The notes: generated from the sequence alone by a model not told the origin. A stretch of DNA of 33,085 nt from an uncultured Bacteroidales bacterium (GCA_903915465.1 CAIWTA010000288.1:1-33085); one strand, 5' to 3'; positions 16,988-26,074 are shown, numbered from the stretch's first letter. Numbers and translations: made by a program.

Positions 16988-19549
16988 TCAATAAAACACA
17001 ACTTCACATTTCGGATGGGACATCTTGAATTTTGCTACTTTCTTTTCCGAAATTTTTGTGTTGAAAATCTTCAGAGATTGTAATGCAGACATAGATTCCA
17101 GCACATCCAGGCTATTGATGCGGGTGTTATAAAACTCCAGGAATTTCAGCTTTACCAGGTTTTGAAGGTATTTAAGGGTTTTAACCGGAGCTCCTGAAAA
17201 TTTCAGGGTTTCCAGGTTACGAAGATTTCCTAATGGGAGAAGATCTTCAACCTGTGTATTTGAAAAATCAAGCTCCTTTAGACCAACCATTCCGGATATG
17301 GGTGAAAGATCACTGATCGGGTTTTTCATGCATCTTATCGCAGTAAGTTTCTTCATCTGTCCCAATGGATCAAGGCTGGTGACACGTGTATCTGTGAACT
17401 GTAATTCTTTCAACCGGCTAAGATGTAAAACCGGGTGTAAGCTTATGATCGCTGCGTCATCAGCAATTACTAATGAATCGAGGCCGGCGATTTGCTGAAG
17501 TTGTATCTTATCGGGATTCCCATTGATATTTGCTTGTTTTAAGAACGCATTCTTCCACTGTTGGGGCAGGTTTTTCCACCAGTCATTATGGTCGTATGTC
17601 TGCGAAATTACCAGGCAACCTGGCATATTATCCATAAAATCATTGGCCGCAGTAAGTGAGACCCGGGTATTATCGGCAAAAATAAATTTTAGATTTTTTG
17701 CTTTCGTTAAAACACTGATATCGCTAACAAGAGTATTGTCAATGGTAAGGATTTCTAAATTTTTCAGCGCAGAGAGAGGTTCAATACTGTTGATTTTCGT
17801 GTTTGACAAGTTGATGAACTTAAGTTCAGTCAGTTGACGTACCGGTTCAAGGGAAGTGATGGAAGTGCTCTGACATTCAAGATACTTTAGCTTTACGAAT
17901 TCAGAGATCGGCTCCAGTGTGTTGATAGACAATCTGCCAATGATGTTGATGCTGTCGATGGTTGTCAACCTGTGTAATTGTTCGATAGTAGGATCATCAC
18001 CTATTTTCAGGTAGTTTGTAAATATTTTTTTCCAATCGGCAGACATCTTTCCCCACCATTTATTCAACTCTTCAGATTCAAAGATCACTGTCACCGTTGG
18101 ATGTTTCTGCATAAATTGTAATGCTTCTTTCCGGTCAATACTGGTTTTGTCGCAATAGATCTTCTTTAATCCTGAAAGGTTTTCAAAAGCGGCCAGAGAA
18201 CTGACTTTGGTATTATCAAGAAATATCAACTGAAGATTAGAGAGATTCTTCAGCGGAGTAATGTCCGTAACAGGAACATCCGTTAAATAAATTATTTCCA
18301 GATTGATCAATCCCGATATCGGATTAAGAACTGTAACCTGTGTTCCTGAAAATCTCAGATCTTTCAATCCGGTCAGGTCTTTCAATGGACCAAGATCCGT
18401 AACAGAAGTACTGCTGAAATCAAGTACTTCCAGCAAAGGGAACCCTGAAACAAGATCGAGGTTAGTGATTTGCGATTTCTTCAGCTTCAGGGATTTAATA
18501 TTATTATTATAACGCAATGGATCCAGTGTATTCACCTGAGTTCCTGAAATATCTAATGTTTCGAGGCCATTCAGGTTGCGTAGTGGCATAATGTCAATGA
18601 CAGAAGTGTTGGACAGGTTAACATCCTTCAAAGATGACAGTCTGCTCAATGGCCCCAGCTCGGTGATATTAGAATTCCCGCCAATATTGATCTCTTTAAT
18701 GTTGATAATCTGTGAAAGGAAGCCATAAAATTTTCCTGGATCAACCTTGGTCTCAACCCCATTCACCGTAGCAATGGAATCATGAAAGGAAGTAACCTGG
18801 TTCAAACGAATCGATTCATCAATTACAAATTCTTTCCCAAACACAGCTTTCCAGCTTTCTGAAAGGTTGTTCCACCAATTCCGAAGCTCATCCTTTTCAT
18901 CATATTTGGTAGTGTAAATGCTCACAATCTTTAATTGCTCCTTAGTCTCATCGTAGTTGATTTCGAAGTATCTGACCTTATTGTTATTGACAGAATCATT
19001 GTTGACAGTCGTTCCTGCCAGATTCCGGTTTGCCGTTACTTTAAAATATGTCTGTCCGACATCATTTGTCATCACACTTACATCCTGAACCGTGTATTGA
19101 AATTTTGCACGTTTAAAGAAAAAATCCACATCGCTCAGATAGGCCTGAATATCTTTATTAAGTGTGACTAATCGTTTCTCATCAAGATCATCTTCTACCT
19201 GAACCTTAGAATCCCAGAAAATCTTCTCATAACTTTCGTTGATTATCACCTGTTTTTCTTTTACAGGATTTCCTTTATCTGCGAGGAAATTCAATGTTCC
19301 CTCGAAGAACTTAACAATCTGAATGGATTGTTGCTTGAACCCTTCTAGCTGTTCAGGTGTAAACTTAATTATCGTAGTACTGACTTTTTGCTTGGGATTA
19401 TTCTTGGAGCCCTGTTTAGTTTGCTGTGTGGCAGATGATGTTTTTTTAGGAGTTTGGGATTGAGTCGTTGTCTTTTTTTGAGCAAAAGAACCGATTGACA
19501 AGAATATCAAAAAAGTTACGATGGGGATGCAGGTAAATTTAATTGTCAT
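16988..19549 (-). CDS. Secreted three-module leucine-rich-repeat protein
   Basis: An 853-residue exported protein (signal peptide 1-23, ending GSFAQ) with a Lys/Thr/Gln-rich linker (24-55), then an unassigned N-terminal domain (about 60-215). Three modules follow, each with a head matching WW..L...WK..F (at 225, 498 and 657), a run of exact 22-residue repeats of the form L.PL..L..L..L..S.T.V.D, and a C-terminal cap ending P.C.VI or similar. I count 8 repeats (298-473), 4 (545-632) and 6 (704-835). The caps are near 473-490, 633-648 and 835-853. The repeats resemble internalin/SDS22-type LRRs, so protein-protein binding is expected, but no ligand or anchor (LPXTG or type IX sorting domain) is seen. 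It overlaps the upstream gene by 11 bases and is followed closely by the ComB-like gene. Confidence 0.85.
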   Translation of the reverse strand: MTIKFTCIPIVTFLIFLSIGSFAQKKTTTQSQTPKKTSSATQQTKQGSKNNPKQKVSTTIIKFTPEQLEGFKQQSIQIVKFFEGTLNFLADKGNPVKEKQVIINESYEKIFWDSKVQVEDDLDEKRLVTLNKDIQAYLSDVDFFFKRAKFQYTVQDVSVMTNDVGQTYFKVTANRNLAGTTVNNDSVNNNKVRYFEINYDETKEQLKIVSIYTTKYDEKDELRNWWNNLSESWKAVFGKEFVIDESIRLNQVTSFHDSIATVNGVETKVDPGKFYGFLSQIINIKEINIGGNSNITELGPLSRLSSLKDVNLSNTSVIDIMPLRNLNGLETLDISGTQVNTLDPLRYNNNIKSLKLKKSQITNLDLVSGFPLLEVLDFSSTSVTDLGPLKDLTGLKDLRFSGTQVTVLNPISGLINLEIIYLTDVPVTDITPLKNLSNLQLIFLDNTKVSSLAAFENLSGLKKIYCDKTSIDRKEALQFMQKHPTVTVIFESEELNKWWGKMSADWKKIFTNYLKIGDDPTIEQLHRLTTIDSINIIGRLSINTLEPISEFVKLKYLECQSTSITSLEPVRQLTELKFINLSNTKINSIEPLSALKNLEILTIDNTLVSDISVLTKAKNLKFIFADNTRVSLTAANDFMDNMPGCLVISQTYDHNDWWKNLPQQWKNAFLKQANINGNPDKIQLQQIAGLDSLVIADDAAIISLHPVLHLSRLKELQFTDTRVTSLDPLGQMKKLTAIRCMKNPISDLSPISGMVGLKELDFSNTQVEDLLPLGNLRNLETLKFSGAPVKTLKYLQNLVKLKFLEFYNTRINSLDVLESMSALQSLKIFNTKISEKKVAKFKMSHPKCEVVFY

Positions 19550-20375
19550 GCGTGTAGTTTCGAATTAATTCCTTTTTATCCTTTGTGTTGATTTTGATCA
19601 TGTTGGATATCAGCCATCCTGAATTTGCCTCATTCCTGTTAAAGTAAGAAACCTCAAAATACCATCCCTGGACCTGGAAGAAATGAAATTTCACATTTTT
19701 TACGGCTTCAAATTTCAGGTTGCCATTTTTCATTTCTGCAACAAAAAGAGCAAGCTGGTCAGGGATATAATTTCTTTCCAGGTAATAATCCAGGTTGCCC
19801 GGGTCTTCAAAGACTTTATGAATATTCATAAAGTCAATCTCATGGCTCAATGGATGAAGAATCATTTGAAGATTTGATGTATCACCTAAATGAGAAAAAT
19901 ATTCGTTGAAATTCGTAAAATAGACATTCGAAAAAACCCATTTGTAACCAAGATTCTGATGCTCCAGTTTGAGGTAGAGGATGATATTTACTTTTTCCTT
20001 TTTATAAATGAAACTTGATGTTACTTCTGCAAACCAGTTGTTGCCATGAAAGTCCAGAAAAACCGGACTTTTTTTATTTGTTACTAATTCGATAAAATCG
20101 TTTTTCTCCGCATTCGAAATCAACCCATTAGAATTATCAAAAATAATGTTTAAGAACTTCTTCCTCGATTTAAGATCACGAAAAGTGCTATCCTTACTAT
20201 AAAAACGCTTTCCCTTCGCATCTTCTTCCGCATTGAATCTTCGGAAGAACTGGTTGACCTGTTTGGTTTGGGCATAAAAAATTGATTCATCGGGAGTAAA
20301 ATCACCAATTGATCCATTCTGGCAAAACAAAGTTATTGGCAGCGAAAACAGAAAAATGACAGCAAAAGTTCTCAT
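19539..20375 (-). CDS. Exported protein of unknown function
   Basis: A 278-residue secreted or periplasmic protein not recognised as any named family. The start at 20375 gives a good signal peptide (MRTFAVIFLFSLPITLFCQ); a longer ORF from 20438 adds an unlikely extension. The mature part is rich in aromatic and charged residues. It begins with a helical stretch around residues 30-90, then alternates strands (about 95-160, with LYLKLEHQ and WVFSNVYF), giving an alpha-then-beta layout like the N-terminal domain of the LRR protein. It overlaps the downstream LRR gene by 11 bases and therefore is probably coupled to it. It lies about 135 bases after the 198-residue protein gene. Confidence 0.75.
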   Translation of the reverse strand: MRTFAVIFLFSLPITLFCQNGSIGDFTPDESIFYAQTKQVNQFFRRFNAEEDAKGKRFYSKDSTFRDLKSRKKFLNIIFDNSNGLISNAEKNDFIELVTNKKSPVFLDFHGNNWFAEVTSSFIYKKEKVNIILYLKLEHQNLGYKWVFSNVYFTNFNEYFSHLGDTSNLQMILHPLSHEIDFMNIHKVFEDPGNLDYYLERNYIPDQLALFVAEMKNGNLKFEAVKNVKFHFFQVQGWYFEVSYFNRNEANSGWLISNMIKINTKDKKELIRNYTHDN

Positions 20376-20443
20376 TTTACAATTTGAATAAAATGCAGGA
20401 TACGAAATGAAAAATGAAGACTGAGTAAGTGCTTTCAAAGCTC

Positions 20444-20466
20444 ATGGTTCAGTAAACAGGAACCAT
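20444..20466. repeat. Small inverted repeat in an intergenic gap
   Basis: The 7-base arms ATGGTTC and GAACCAT pair around a 9-base loop, between two unknown exported-protein genes. It has no T-run on either side, so it is not a typical intrinsic terminator. Three near-copies of CTGAGTAA flank it (20421, 20467, and a variant at 20501). It might influence mRNA processing between the genes, but this is a guess. Confidence 0.3.
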
Positions 20467-20510
20467 CTGAGTAATTCCTTATTGTTATGTTTACTAATAT
20501 CTGAGCAAAA

Positions 20511-21107
20511 TCATTTTGATGTTTCTTTAACGCGGATATCTCCCAGCAAAACATCCCAGAAACCTATCAAACGCCCACCAATCTGGGTTTCCTTACGCTT
20601 GACATAAACAGTAATGTCTTTCTTTGTGGTATCCTCATAAATCAGCCCCTTTTCTTTATCAAAGCCTTGAAAACGTTGATATATCGTAATTACCCCCACA
20701 TAAGTTCCATCGGGTTGTCTTTCAAGATCGCTGACGTACTGAATTTTGTACCAATCGATATTTACCCTGTCATAATTCAATTGCATCAGGCGGTCAAAAT
20801 ATGCCCGGATCTTATAGTTGGTGACATCCGGGCGGGAAAGTGATGAAACACCGATCTCACTGTTTTCCATAAAGAGTTCCATGGCACGCTCTATCACGCG
20901 CTGTGCTTCCGACCATTGAGTTTTCTTGTCGCCAATAATACTGATGTATTTGCTGAGGTCGCGTACCTTCTCAAGGGCAAGACTGTCAATTGCCTGTTTT
21001 CGCCCCGGAGAAATATTATCCTGCTTATCCTGAGCAAAAAGACTGGAGGTGATGGCGAGAAAGCATATCACTGATATAATTGAAATTCCCTTTTTCATAT
21101 TTATCAT
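20511..21107 (-). CDS. Small exported protein of unknown function
   Basis: A 198-residue protein with an N-terminal signal (MKKGISIISVICFLAITSSLFAQ). The start is either ATG 21107, which overlaps the upstream stop as ATGA, or ATG 21098, three codons later. The mature chain is helical at first (about 40-120, with ERAMELFMENS and KIRAYFDRLMQLNY). It then becomes strand-rich, with YKIQYVSDL, DGTYVGVITIYQRFQGF, a DTTKKDITVYVK strand, and a final WDVLLGDIRV. The layout resembles NTF2-like exported domains but the family was not identified. By eye it also resembles residues 60-215 of the LRR protein encoded downstream. It is coupled to the lipoprotein gene upstream. Confidence 0.75.
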   Translation of the reverse strand: MINMKKGISIISVICFLAITSSLFAQDKQDNISPGRKQAIDSLALEKVRDLSKYISIIGDKKTQWSEAQRVIERAMELFMENSEIGVSSLSRPDVTNYKIRAYFDRLMQLNYDRVNIDWYKIQYVSDLERQPDGTYVGVITIYQRFQGFDKEKGLIYEDTTKKDITVYVKRKETQIGGRLIGFWDVLLGDIRVKETSK

Positions 21108-21922
21108 TTTTTTATTAGTTCAAGTTCTTTGATTTTTCCGTCACTATCTAACGAATAGTTATCCACGGCATTACGGCTGACTTTCTGATCCATCACAAAA
21201 TTCAGATACCGTTTGATGGTTGTAGGTTTATCATAATCCGGCGGCGAATTTCCTTCGCGATATATGATAATCATTACCGGGACATCGTCGAAGGAGAAAA
21301 GGCCAAGTGTGCTTTTTATCAGTGTTGAGGCCTGAACGGAATTCCCTGATTTCCCGGCATCAGCAATACCCTGGAAAGCATTTTCAAGTTGATTCTTAAG
21401 GGGAACATTCGGTTTGTTCCGCATGCCCGCAATTTTTTGTTCAACTTTAGCTATCAGGTCGTTGATCTCTTTATCACCGAGGTTCAAAGCTTTAATTACA
21501 GCAAGCTCTTTGGCTAACTCATCAGCTGATTTATTATCCTTATTCAACAGCATATCTAAGAGTTCTGCACGGGCCGAATCGATTTTCTGCTGTTTCTGCA
21601 TATCGCGGTCAGCAAAAGCTTTTTTTAAAACTTCCTGTGCCTGGCTTATCATCTCATCCAACTGTGGGTCTTTGAAGTTTTTAGCCTTGATATCGGTAAC
21701 GATCTTTTGTTGTTGTTCCAGCGATTTAGAACTGGTTCCATTGATGATCGGGGTAAGCTGGCTCTTGGCATTTTCGATCTGGGCTTTACGTTCCTTTTTC
21801 GATAATTTTCCGGTGGTTTTGCAACCATCTGAACCAATAGTCACTGCAGCAATCAACAGGATAAAAAGGAAATGCTGCCATTGAATTGTTTTGACTTTAT
21901 TACAGATTTCTGACATATGCAT
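21104..21922 (-). CDS. Probable lipoprotein with helical repeats, unknown function
   Basis: A 272-residue protein with a hydrophobic N-terminal stretch (about 18-30) followed by SDGC-KTT, where Cys34 could be the lipidated residue, although the lipobox is imperfect. Residues 40-190 are strongly charged and helical (KKERKAQIENAK, QAQEVLKKAFADRDMQKQQKID, AKELAVIKALN), likely long helices or coiled coil. The C-terminal part (about 195-272) turns to strands around VPVMIIIYREG and DYDKPTTIKRYLNFV, then ends with the strand KIKELELIKK. No family was recognised. It starts 35 bases after gcvT and overlaps the next gene by 4 bases, so the string of unknown exported proteins may be transcribed with gcvT. 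Confidence 0.75.
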   Translation of the reverse strand: MHMSEICNKVKTIQWQHFLFILLIAAVTIGSDGCKTTGKLSKKERKAQIENAKSQLTPIINGTSSKSLEQQQKIVTDIKAKNFKDPQLDEMISQAQEVLKKAFADRDMQKQQKIDSARAELLDMLLNKDNKSADELAKELAVIKALNLGDKEINDLIAKVEQKIAGMRNKPNVPLKNQLENAFQGIADAGKSGNSVQASTLIKSTLGLFSFDDVPVMIIIYREGNSPPDYDKPTTIKRYLNFVMDQKVSRNAVDNYSLDSDGKIKELELIKK

Positions 21923-21957
21923 GTTGTTTGTTGATTATTAATTTGAATTGATAATCA

Positions 21958-23049
21958 CTATGAAACTTTATAGAATGGCAATTTGACAACTTTTGCCCGG
22001 AGAGATTTTTCGCGGATCCTGATGAGAATTTCACTGCCTTCTTTTGATAAGATGGCAGGTACATAACCCATCCCTACAGGCTTTTTAAGTGAAGGCCCCA
22101 TGGTTCCGGATGTAACCTCACCGATTGCTTTTCCTGTATGATCAACGATAAGATAACCATGCCGGGGAATACCCATTTCAATCATTTCGAAACCAACCAG
22201 TTTCCTGGAAACACCTTCCTGCTTCTGCTTTAAAAGGAAAGCTTTATTGATGAACTCTTTTTGATCAGTGAACTTTGTGATCCAACCAAGTCCCGCTTCG
22301 ATGGGTGAAGTTGTATCATTGATATCATTTCCATAAAGGCAATAGCCCATCTCCAAACGCAGAGTATCCCTTGCACCAAGTCCGATAGATTTTATCCCGA
22401 ATTCTTTTCCGGCTTCAAAAACTGCATGATAGATCTTTCCGGCATCTTCATTTTTCATATAGATTTCGCAACCACCGGAACCGGTATAGCCAGTAGTGGC
22501 AAAGATTACATTTTCAACTCCGGCAAAAGTAAGCACCTTAAAAGTATAATATTCCATGTCCCTGATCATCGTGTTTGTCAACTTCTGCATAGCTTTCAAC
22601 GCAAGTGGTCCCTGCACTGCAAGCTGGGAAATTTCATCCGAAGCATTGGAAAGGTCTGCTCCCATTTTATTTTGCCGGTTGCACCATTCCCAATCCTTGT
22701 CAATATTGGAAGCGTTAACAACGAGGAGGTAAGTTTCTGCATTAACCCTGTAAACCAGAAGATCATCAACAATACCACCAGTTTCGTTCGGGAAACACGA
22801 ATACTGTACCTTGCCATCTGTAAGTTTCGATGCGTCATTAGACGTAATCCATTGAACAAATTCAAGAGCTCTCGGCCCCTTGACCCAGAATTCTCCCATG
22901 TGGGAGACATCAAATACTCCAACACTTTTCCGAACAGTTTCATGTTCTGAATTGACACCTTCAAATTGAACCGGCATATGAAAACCCGCAAAAGGAACAA
23001 TTTTTCCTCCTGCTTTTTCATGAAATTTTGTAAATGCTGTATCTTTCAT
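21958..23049 (-). CDS. gcvT: Glycine cleavage system aminomethyltransferase (T protein)
   Basis: GcvT transfers the methylene group from the aminomethyl-lipoyl H protein to tetrahydrofolate and releases ammonia, in the cytoplasm. The 363-residue length is normal. Conserved stretches are [15 protein letters not shown] near the N-terminus, [10 protein letters not shown], the folate-site region LAVQGPLA and the [11 protein letters not shown] segment. The C-terminal barrel has [20 protein letters not shown]. The [17 protein letters not shown] and [11 protein letters not shown] blocks are the family's folate-binding signatures. No gcvH or gcvP is adjacent; gcvT is often unlinked in Bacteroidota. 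It heads the leftward gene array behind a -7 box at 23075-23082. Confidence 0.97.
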   Translation of the reverse strand: MKDTAFTKFHEKAGGKIVPFAGFHMPVQFEGVNSEHETVRKSVGVFDVSHMGEFWVKGPRALEFVQWITSNDASKLTDGKVQYSCFPNETGGIVDDLLVYRVNAETYLLVVNASNIDKDWEWCNRQNKMGADLSNASDEISQLAVQGPLALKAMQKLTNTMIRDMEYYTFKVLTFAGVENVIFATTGYTGSGGCEIYMKNEDAGKIYHAVFEAGKEFGIKSIGLGARDTLRLEMGYCLYGNDINDTTSPIEAGLGWITKFTDQKEFINKAFLLKQKQEGVSRKLVGFEMIEMGIPRHGYLIVDHTGKAIGEVTSGTMGPSLKKPVGMGYVPAILSKEGSEILIRIREKSLRAKVVKLPFYKVS

Positions 23050-23074
23050 GCGTATATTTTGTTTGTAAACGTTG

Positions 23075-23082
23075 CAAAGTTA
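23075..23082 (-). promoter_or_regulatory. -7 promoter box for gcvT and the leftward array
   Basis: The minus strand reads TAACTTTG, a TAnnTTTG match, about 25 bases before the gcvT ATG. This would be the most upstream promoter of the twelve-gene leftward series. No TTG at -33 spacing was found. Confidence 0.5.
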
Positions 23083-23178
23083 GAAAAAATTGTAAGGTGC
23101 TTTCCCCGCTGCCTTTTAAGTTGCTAACTTTCATCAGTTGATAACTCAGGTAAATAAAGACTGTTTCTGAATTATTTG

Positions 23179-23186
23179 TAATTTTG
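23179..23186 (+). promoter_or_regulatory. -7 promoter box for the CapD-like dehydratase
   Basis: TAATTTTG matches TAnnTTTG and faces right, 63 bases before the ATG at 23250. A -33 TTG at the usual distance is missing. It shares the 200-base divergent region with the gcvT box. Confidence 0.4.
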
Positions 23187-23249
23187 ATGTCTAATGATGA
23201 GTTGATGAGAATATGATAATTCATCAACAAAATATCGAAATTCAACACA

Positions 23250-25124
23250 ATGATTTTGACAAATCAGATCACAACTCCCCCCTGGTTGATTTTTCTTATT
23301 GACCTCTCTGTTGTTGTAGGTTCAGTATTATTGGCATACCTTCTGAGATTCAATTTCAAGATACCAGAAAATGAACTTAGACCTCTTCCCGGAATTCTTT
23401 TATACATCGTATTCTTTCGCGGTGTAAGTTTTTTCCTGGCTCGTTCTTATGCTGGTATAATCAGATATACTAGCACAACTGATTCATTCAGAGTAATAGC
23501 GACAATTCTTGCCGGAAGCTTGTTTTTCGGATTGACGAATGTTATAACATACAATTTCATCAATAGTACGTTCTTCATTCCTTATTCCATTATCATCATT
23601 GATCTGATGATCACATCCCTGTTCATGATTACTTTCAGAATTCTGGTGAAAATTGCTTACCTTGAATTCCAACATCCTCTACGGGAGAAGGCGAACGTTA
23701 TCATTTATGGTGCCGGAGAAGCCGGAATAACCACCAAATCAGTACTGGAGCGTGATGCTGACACAAAGTATAAAGTTCTTGCTTTCATGGATGATAATCC
23801 TCAGAAAATAGGCAAGAAACTTGAAGGCGTCGACATTTTAAGCCCGGAAAAACTGGAAAATCTTATTGCAACTAACACAATTGCCAATTTGATCCTTTCT
23901 CCTCAACATTTTGACCCTGATCGAAAACAGAAACTCGTGGATATTTGCCTGGCCAGAAATGTCAAAGTGATGTCTGTTCCTCCAATGATCAAATGGATCA
24001 ATGGAGAATTAAGTTTTAAACAAATCAAAAAAATCAACATTGAAGATCTCCTTGAACGTGAAGAGATTAAGCTCGACATACATCAGATTAAAAGAGAACT
24101 AACCGGAAAAAACATCCTGATTACCGGAGCTGCAGGTTCAATTGGAAGTGAAATTGCTCGTCAGGTAGCAAAATTCTATCCGGAGAAATTGATTCTGGTT
24201 GATCAATCGGAAACTGCTCTGCATTACATTGAGCTGGAATTTAGTGAGCATTACCCTGGTATTGATGTCACTTTCAGGATAGCAGATATCTGTAACATTT
24301 CAAGGATGGAGCTTATTTTTCAGCAATTCAGCCCTGATATTGTATACCATGCCGCAGCCTACAAGCATGTTCCGGTGATGGAAAATAATCCTTCAGAGGC
24401 TATCCTTAACAATGTTGAAGGAACAAAGGTCATTGCTGACCTGTCTGTAAAAAACGGCGTGAAGAAATTTATCATGATTTCAACCGATAAGGCCGTAAAC
24501 CCAACAAGTGTCATGGGGGCTTCTAAAAGAATTGCTGAAATTTATGCACAATCCATGAATACCAAAAATGTAACACGCTTTGTCACAACCCGTTTTGGTA
24601 ATGTATTGGGATCTAATGGTTCCGTAATTCCATTGTTTCATAGCCAGATTGAAAAAGGAGGGCCAGTTACCATTACACATCCGGATATCACACGCTACTT
24701 TATGACCATCCCGGAATCCTGCCAGTTGGTTCTTGAGGCAGGTAGTATGGGAAAGGGAGGAGAAATATTTATCTTCGATATGGGCCAATCTGTAAAAATC
24801 GTTGACCTTGCAAAAAAAATGATCCGGCTTTCCGGGTTAACACTTGGAAAAGATATACAGATCAAATATATTGGCCTGCGTCCGGGGGAAAAGCTTTACG
24901 AAGAGTTGCTGAACAACGAAGAAAATACTATCTCCACACATCATTTGCAAATTCTGATCGCCAGGGTTAAAGAATATCCTGAAGCAATTTCTTCCAGTAT
25001 CCAGGAGTTGATAACACTTGCCCGGACAGGCTCAAACAAGGATATCGTCTACAAAATGAAAAATATCGTGCCGGAATTCATAAGCCAGAACTCCATTTAT
25101 GAACAATTAGACCAGATCAAATAA
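23250..25124 (+). CDS. Membrane-bound nucleotide-sugar 4,6-dehydratase (CapD/WbpM type)
   Basis: A 624-residue long-form polysaccharide biosynthesis protein. Four predicted membrane helices (about 10-33, 46-65, 82-100, 110-135) precede a CoA-binding-like Rossmann domain with GAGEAG (154-159). Next is the SDR catalytic domain with TGAAGSIG (292-299) and STDKAVNPTSVMGASKR (411-427). In that motif Met422 replaces the usual SDR Tyr before Lys426, as in the WbpM/CapD class that makes UDP-4-keto-6-deoxy sugars from UDP-GlcNAc. The product probably feeds capsule, O-antigen or glycoprotein sugar synthesis at the inner face of the membrane. It is not inside a polysaccharide cluster here; its only close neighbour is miaA. 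Confidence 0.92.
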   Translation: MILTNQITTPPWLIFLIDLSVVVGSVLLAYLLRFNFKIPENELRPLPGILLYIVFFRGVSFFLARSYAGIIRYTSTTDSFRVIATILAGSLFFGLTNVITYNFINSTFFIPYSIIIIDLMITSLFMITFRILVKIAYLEFQHPLREKANVIIYGAGEAGITTKSVLERDADTKYKVLAFMDDNPQKIGKKLEGVDILSPEKLENLIATNTIANLILSPQHFDPDRKQKLVDICLARNVKVMSVPPMIKWINGELSFKQIKKINIEDLLEREEIKLDIHQIKRELTGKNILITGAAGSIGSEIARQVAKFYPEKLILVDQSETALHYIELEFSEHYPGIDVTFRIADICNISRMELIFQQFSPDIVYHAAAYKHVPVMENNPSEAILNNVEGTKVIADLSVKNGVKKFIMISTDKAVNPTSVMGASKRIAEIYAQSMNTKNVTRFVTTRFGNVLGSNGSVIPLFHSQIEKGGPVTITHPDITRYFMTIPESCQLVLEAGSMGKGGEIFIFDMGQSVKIVDLAKKMIRLSGLTLGKDIQIKYIGLRPGEKLYEELLNNEENTISTHHLQILIARVKEYPEAISSSIQELITLARTGSNKDIVYKMKNIVPEFISQNSIYEQLDQIK

Positions 25125-25159
25125 TTATCCTCCTATAACTCAATTTTGAAAAACCCCCA

Positions 25160-26062
25160 ATGATCATCATCTTAGGCCCTACTGCCAGTGGGAAAACTGC
25201 GCTGGCCGCAAAACTCGCCAACCAGATCAATGGAGAAATTATCAGCGCAGATTCCCGGCAGGTTTACCGCGGAATGACAATCGGGACAGGGAAAGACTAT
25301 GAGGAATATTGCGTAAAAGGATCCCCAATTCCTTATCATCTGATCGATATAAAAGAACCAGGTTACGAATACAATGTTTTTGAATTTCTCCAGGATTTCC
25401 AGAAAGTATTAATCGACATTATTTCCCGTGGGAAAACTCCGGTTCTTTGCGGTGGATCTGGCATGTACATTGATGCTGTGGTGAATGGGTACAAACTTCA
25501 AAAAATTAATAAAAACCCCGAATTATTAAAAACACTCCAATCCAAAACAGGGGATGAACTAAGCGAAATGCTAAGACAGTCAAGGAAAACCCACAATACT
25601 ACTGATCTTCTTGACAGGGAAAGGATGATCCGCGCGATACAAATTTCTCAGGAATCAAATGAAGACAAAAAGAAAATCCCCTCGCTCCCGCTTCCTGGCT
25701 ATACACTCATCGGGATCTCCTTTGGCAGAGAAGCCTTACGGAAAAGAATCACAGATCGTTTAGAAAGAAGACTGCAGAACGGAATGATCACAGAAGTGGA
25801 ACAGCTGCTCAAAAACGGCCTTTCTCCTGGTCAGCTAAAATTTTACGGATTGGAATACCGGTATATCACATTATACCTTGAAGGAGAATTGACATACAAT
25901 GAAATGTTCCGGTTGCTGAATACAGCTATTCATCAATTTTCAAAAAGGCAGATGACCTGGTTTCGGAAAATAGAACGTGAAGGACATCATATCAATTGGA
26001 TAAACGGAGCCACTGATCTGGATGAAAATGTTCGTTTATCGATAGGGCTAATCAATACATAA
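25160..26062 (+). CDS. miaA: tRNA dimethylallyltransferase
   Basis: MiaA attaches a dimethylallyl group to the N6 of A37 in tRNAs that read UNN codons. The P-loop GPTASGKT (6-13) and the conserved ISADSRQVYRG with Asp31 (equivalent of the catalytic Asp) are present. So are IPYHLIDI, the CGGSGMYI segment and the C-terminal FSKRQMTWFRK motif that contacts tRNA. At 300 residues it is normal for Bacteroidota. It starts 35 bases after the CapD-like gene, so the two are probably co-transcribed even though their functions are unrelated. It may be one of two MiaA copies, as some Bacteroidota carry two; that cannot be checked here. Confidence 0.96.
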   Translation: MIIILGPTASGKTALAAKLANQINGEIISADSRQVYRGMTIGTGKDYEEYCVKGSPIPYHLIDIKEPGYEYNVFEFLQDFQKVLIDIISRGKTPVLCGGSGMYIDAVVNGYKLQKINKNPELLKTLQSKTGDELSEMLRQSRKTHNTTDLLDRERMIRAIQISQESNEDKKKIPSLPLPGYTLIGISFGREALRKRITDRLERRLQNGMITEVEQLLKNGLSPGQLKFYGLEYRYITLYLEGELTYNEMFRLLNTAIHQFSKRQMTWFRKIEREGHHINWINGATDLDENVRLSIGLINT

Positions 26063-26074
26063 TTTTACTATGGG

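Noticed and set aside
16988-19549. Calling the LRR protein an internalin
   Set aside because: Repeat length matches, but there is no LPXTG anchor, GW module or internalin cap; the capped three-module design is different.
20444-20466. Hairpin as an intrinsic terminator
   Set aside because: No T-run follows on either strand.
21414-21884. Rightward 156-codon ORF
   Set aside because: It is the antisense shadow of the helical lipoprotein, with Ser/Leu/Cys-rich low-complexity translation typical of such shadows.
22426-22950. Rightward 174-codon ORF
   Set aside because: It lies entirely antisense to the well-conserved gcvT.
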